Source: Bacteroidales bacterium
GTDB taxonomy: Bacteria; Bacteroidota; Bacteroidia; Bacteroidales; UBA10428
Direction of reading: 5' to 3'
Length of the DNA: 5,237 bases
Assembly: GCA_016926235.1 (NCBI GenBank)
Contig: JAFGOZ010000248.1
Coordinates: 1 to 5,237, forward strand
A program made the translations under genes and the position numbers. Positions 4,491-5,237 of the stretch are shown one piece after another; the first letter of the stretch is position 1, and every line of letters begins with the position of its first letter. The notes below the pieces were generated by a model. It did not search any database and had not been told where the DNA came from. It saw nothing but the letters and a program-made list of their open reading frames with translations.

Positions 4491-5237
4491 ATGCCAGCAA
4501 ACACAAGAATTATCTGTCCAAAATGCGGTCATGAATTCAACGTTGAGGATGTCCTTGCCCAACAGATTGAAGAAAAGTACCGAAACGAAATGAATCAGAG
4601 CATCACAAAGATTCAGGAAGAGTATGCACAAAAAGACCAAGCCATTAAGCAAAAGGAAGCTGACATCAAACAACAGCAAGCTAATATCGATCAACTGGTA
4701 TCGGAAAAGTTAAAGACCGAATCGGAAAATGCAGCCAAACAAATTAAAGGCCAGGTCGAAAAGCAGTACGAACAGCAGTTAAAAACCTTATCTGATGAAG
4801 CTGAATCTGCAAAGAAGGAAATATCCGATTTGAAAACTGCAAAAATCGAAAATGAACAGTTAAAACGGAAGCTGAAAGATCAGGAGCAAGACCTGGCATT
4901 AAAATATGAACAGAAACTGACCGAAAAACTCCAGCAGGAAGCCGAGAACATCCAGAAAAGAGAATCGGAACGGGTCGAGTTAAAATTAAAAGATCGTGAT
5001 GAATTAATCGGCTCACTGAGAAAGCAGGTTGAGGAAATGAGGAGGAAGGCTGAACAGGGGTCAATGCAGATGCAGGGAGAGGTTCAGGAGTTAGCGATTG
5101 AAGAAATTCTCAAAAACCTGTTTCCGGTCGATTTAATTGAGGAAGTTGGTAAAGGGATTAAAGGTGCTGATGTAATTCATACTGTTCGCAACCGGTTTGG
5201 AATTGATTGTGGAAAGATCTTGTATGAAAGCAAAAGA
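4491..5237 (+). CDS. DUF2130 family protein, 3'-truncated by window edge
   Basis: The frame is open from ATG 4491 to the window end: 249 residues of a protein that in this family is usually about 400 or more. Residues 8-15 (ICPKCGHE) hold a CPxC pair, probably half of a zinc ribbon. Residues about 24-192 are a long Gln/Glu/Lys-rich coiled coil. From about 190 the conserved DUF2130 domain begins: MQGEVQELAIEEIL, FPVDLIEEV, KGIKGADVIHTV and CGKILYESKR. Glu197/Glu200, Asp227 and Glu246-x-Lys248 have the order and spacing of a PD-(D/E)XK nuclease core, so a DNA-processing role is plausible, but the biochemical function is not known to me. ATG 4443 is in frame and would add 16 residues, but the family normally begins close to the CPxC motif and 4491 has an A-rich leader (ATTACAAA). 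Codon use is visibly more G/C-rich than in genes 1 and 2. No partner gene is seen. Confidence 0.9.
   Translation, partial: MPANTRIICPKCGHEFNVEDVLAQQIEEKYRNEMNQSITKIQEEYAQKDQAIKQKEADIKQQQANIDQLVSEKLKTESENAAKQIKGQVEKQYEQQLKTLSDEAESAKKEISDLKTAKIENEQLKRKLKDQEQDLALKYEQKLTEKLQQEAENIQKRESERVELKLKDRDELIGSLRKQVEEMRRKAEQGSMQMQGEVQELAIEEILKNLFPVDLIEEVGKGIKGADVIHTVRNRFGIDCGKILYESKR

Noticed and set aside
4476..5064. Two long - strand frames opposite the DUF2130 gene
   Set aside because: They are mirror frames of a Gln/Glu/Lys-rich coiled coil, giving Leu/Ser/Phe-rich translations with no domain; the + strand has a recognisable family.
1..5237. CRISPR array, tRNA, rRNA or known riboswitch
   Set aside because: No regularly spaced identical repeats with unique spacers and no cloverleaf, rRNA or riboswitch core sequence was seen on reading both strands by eye.

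Overview
The window is AT-rich DNA, probably from a member of the Bacteroidota. Nearly every credible start codon sits behind an A/T-rich leader without a Shine-Dalgarno sequence, codon use is A/T-biased, and the XRE regulators, small serine recombinase and DUF2130 protein fit accessory DNA of that phylum. The phylum assignment is inference: no rRNA, tRNA or other marker gene is present. The mix of two lone repressor-type regulators, a winged-helix protein, a site-specific recombinase and long gene-poor spacers suggests a mobile or formerly mobile accessory region.

Layout, left to right. (1) Positions 2-1462, + strand: the 3' part of an unrecognised large protein that is already open at the window edge and begins with two gapless 70-residue repeats. 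(2) Positions 1440-2402, + strand, overlapping gene 1: a winged-helix DNA-binding protein with a long Ser/Thr/Asn-rich linker and a separate C-terminal region. It resembles replication-initiation-type or HTH_36 proteins of plasmids, phages and integrative elements. (3) Positions 2461-2721 and 3010-3261, both - strand: two short XRE/Cro-type HTH proteins of the same design. Each has inverted or direct repeats just upstream that could be operators. The spacer between them holds a short TGGCGAC...GTCGCCA-bounded stretch that may be an insertion scar. (4) Positions 3262-3698: a repeat-rich spacer with one doubtful small ORF and, next to the recombinase, dyads that could be its recombination site. 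(5) Positions 3699-4331, + strand: a complete small serine recombinase with the catalytic residues recognisable. (6) From 4491 to the right edge, + strand: a DUF2130 protein cut by the window end, with a Cys pair, a long coiled coil and the first part of a domain whose E/D/E-x-K spacing looks like a PD-(D/E)XK nuclease fold.

How they may work together: genes 1 and 2 overlap and are probably cotranscribed, so they may act in one process. The XRE proteins probably repress their own promoters and perhaps neighbours. The recombinase probably acts on a site in its own upstream region. Nothing in the sequence directly links the DUF2130 gene to the others. It is visibly richer in G/C and has its own spacer of about 160 bp. 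No known defence, toxin-antitoxin or secretion system is complete here.
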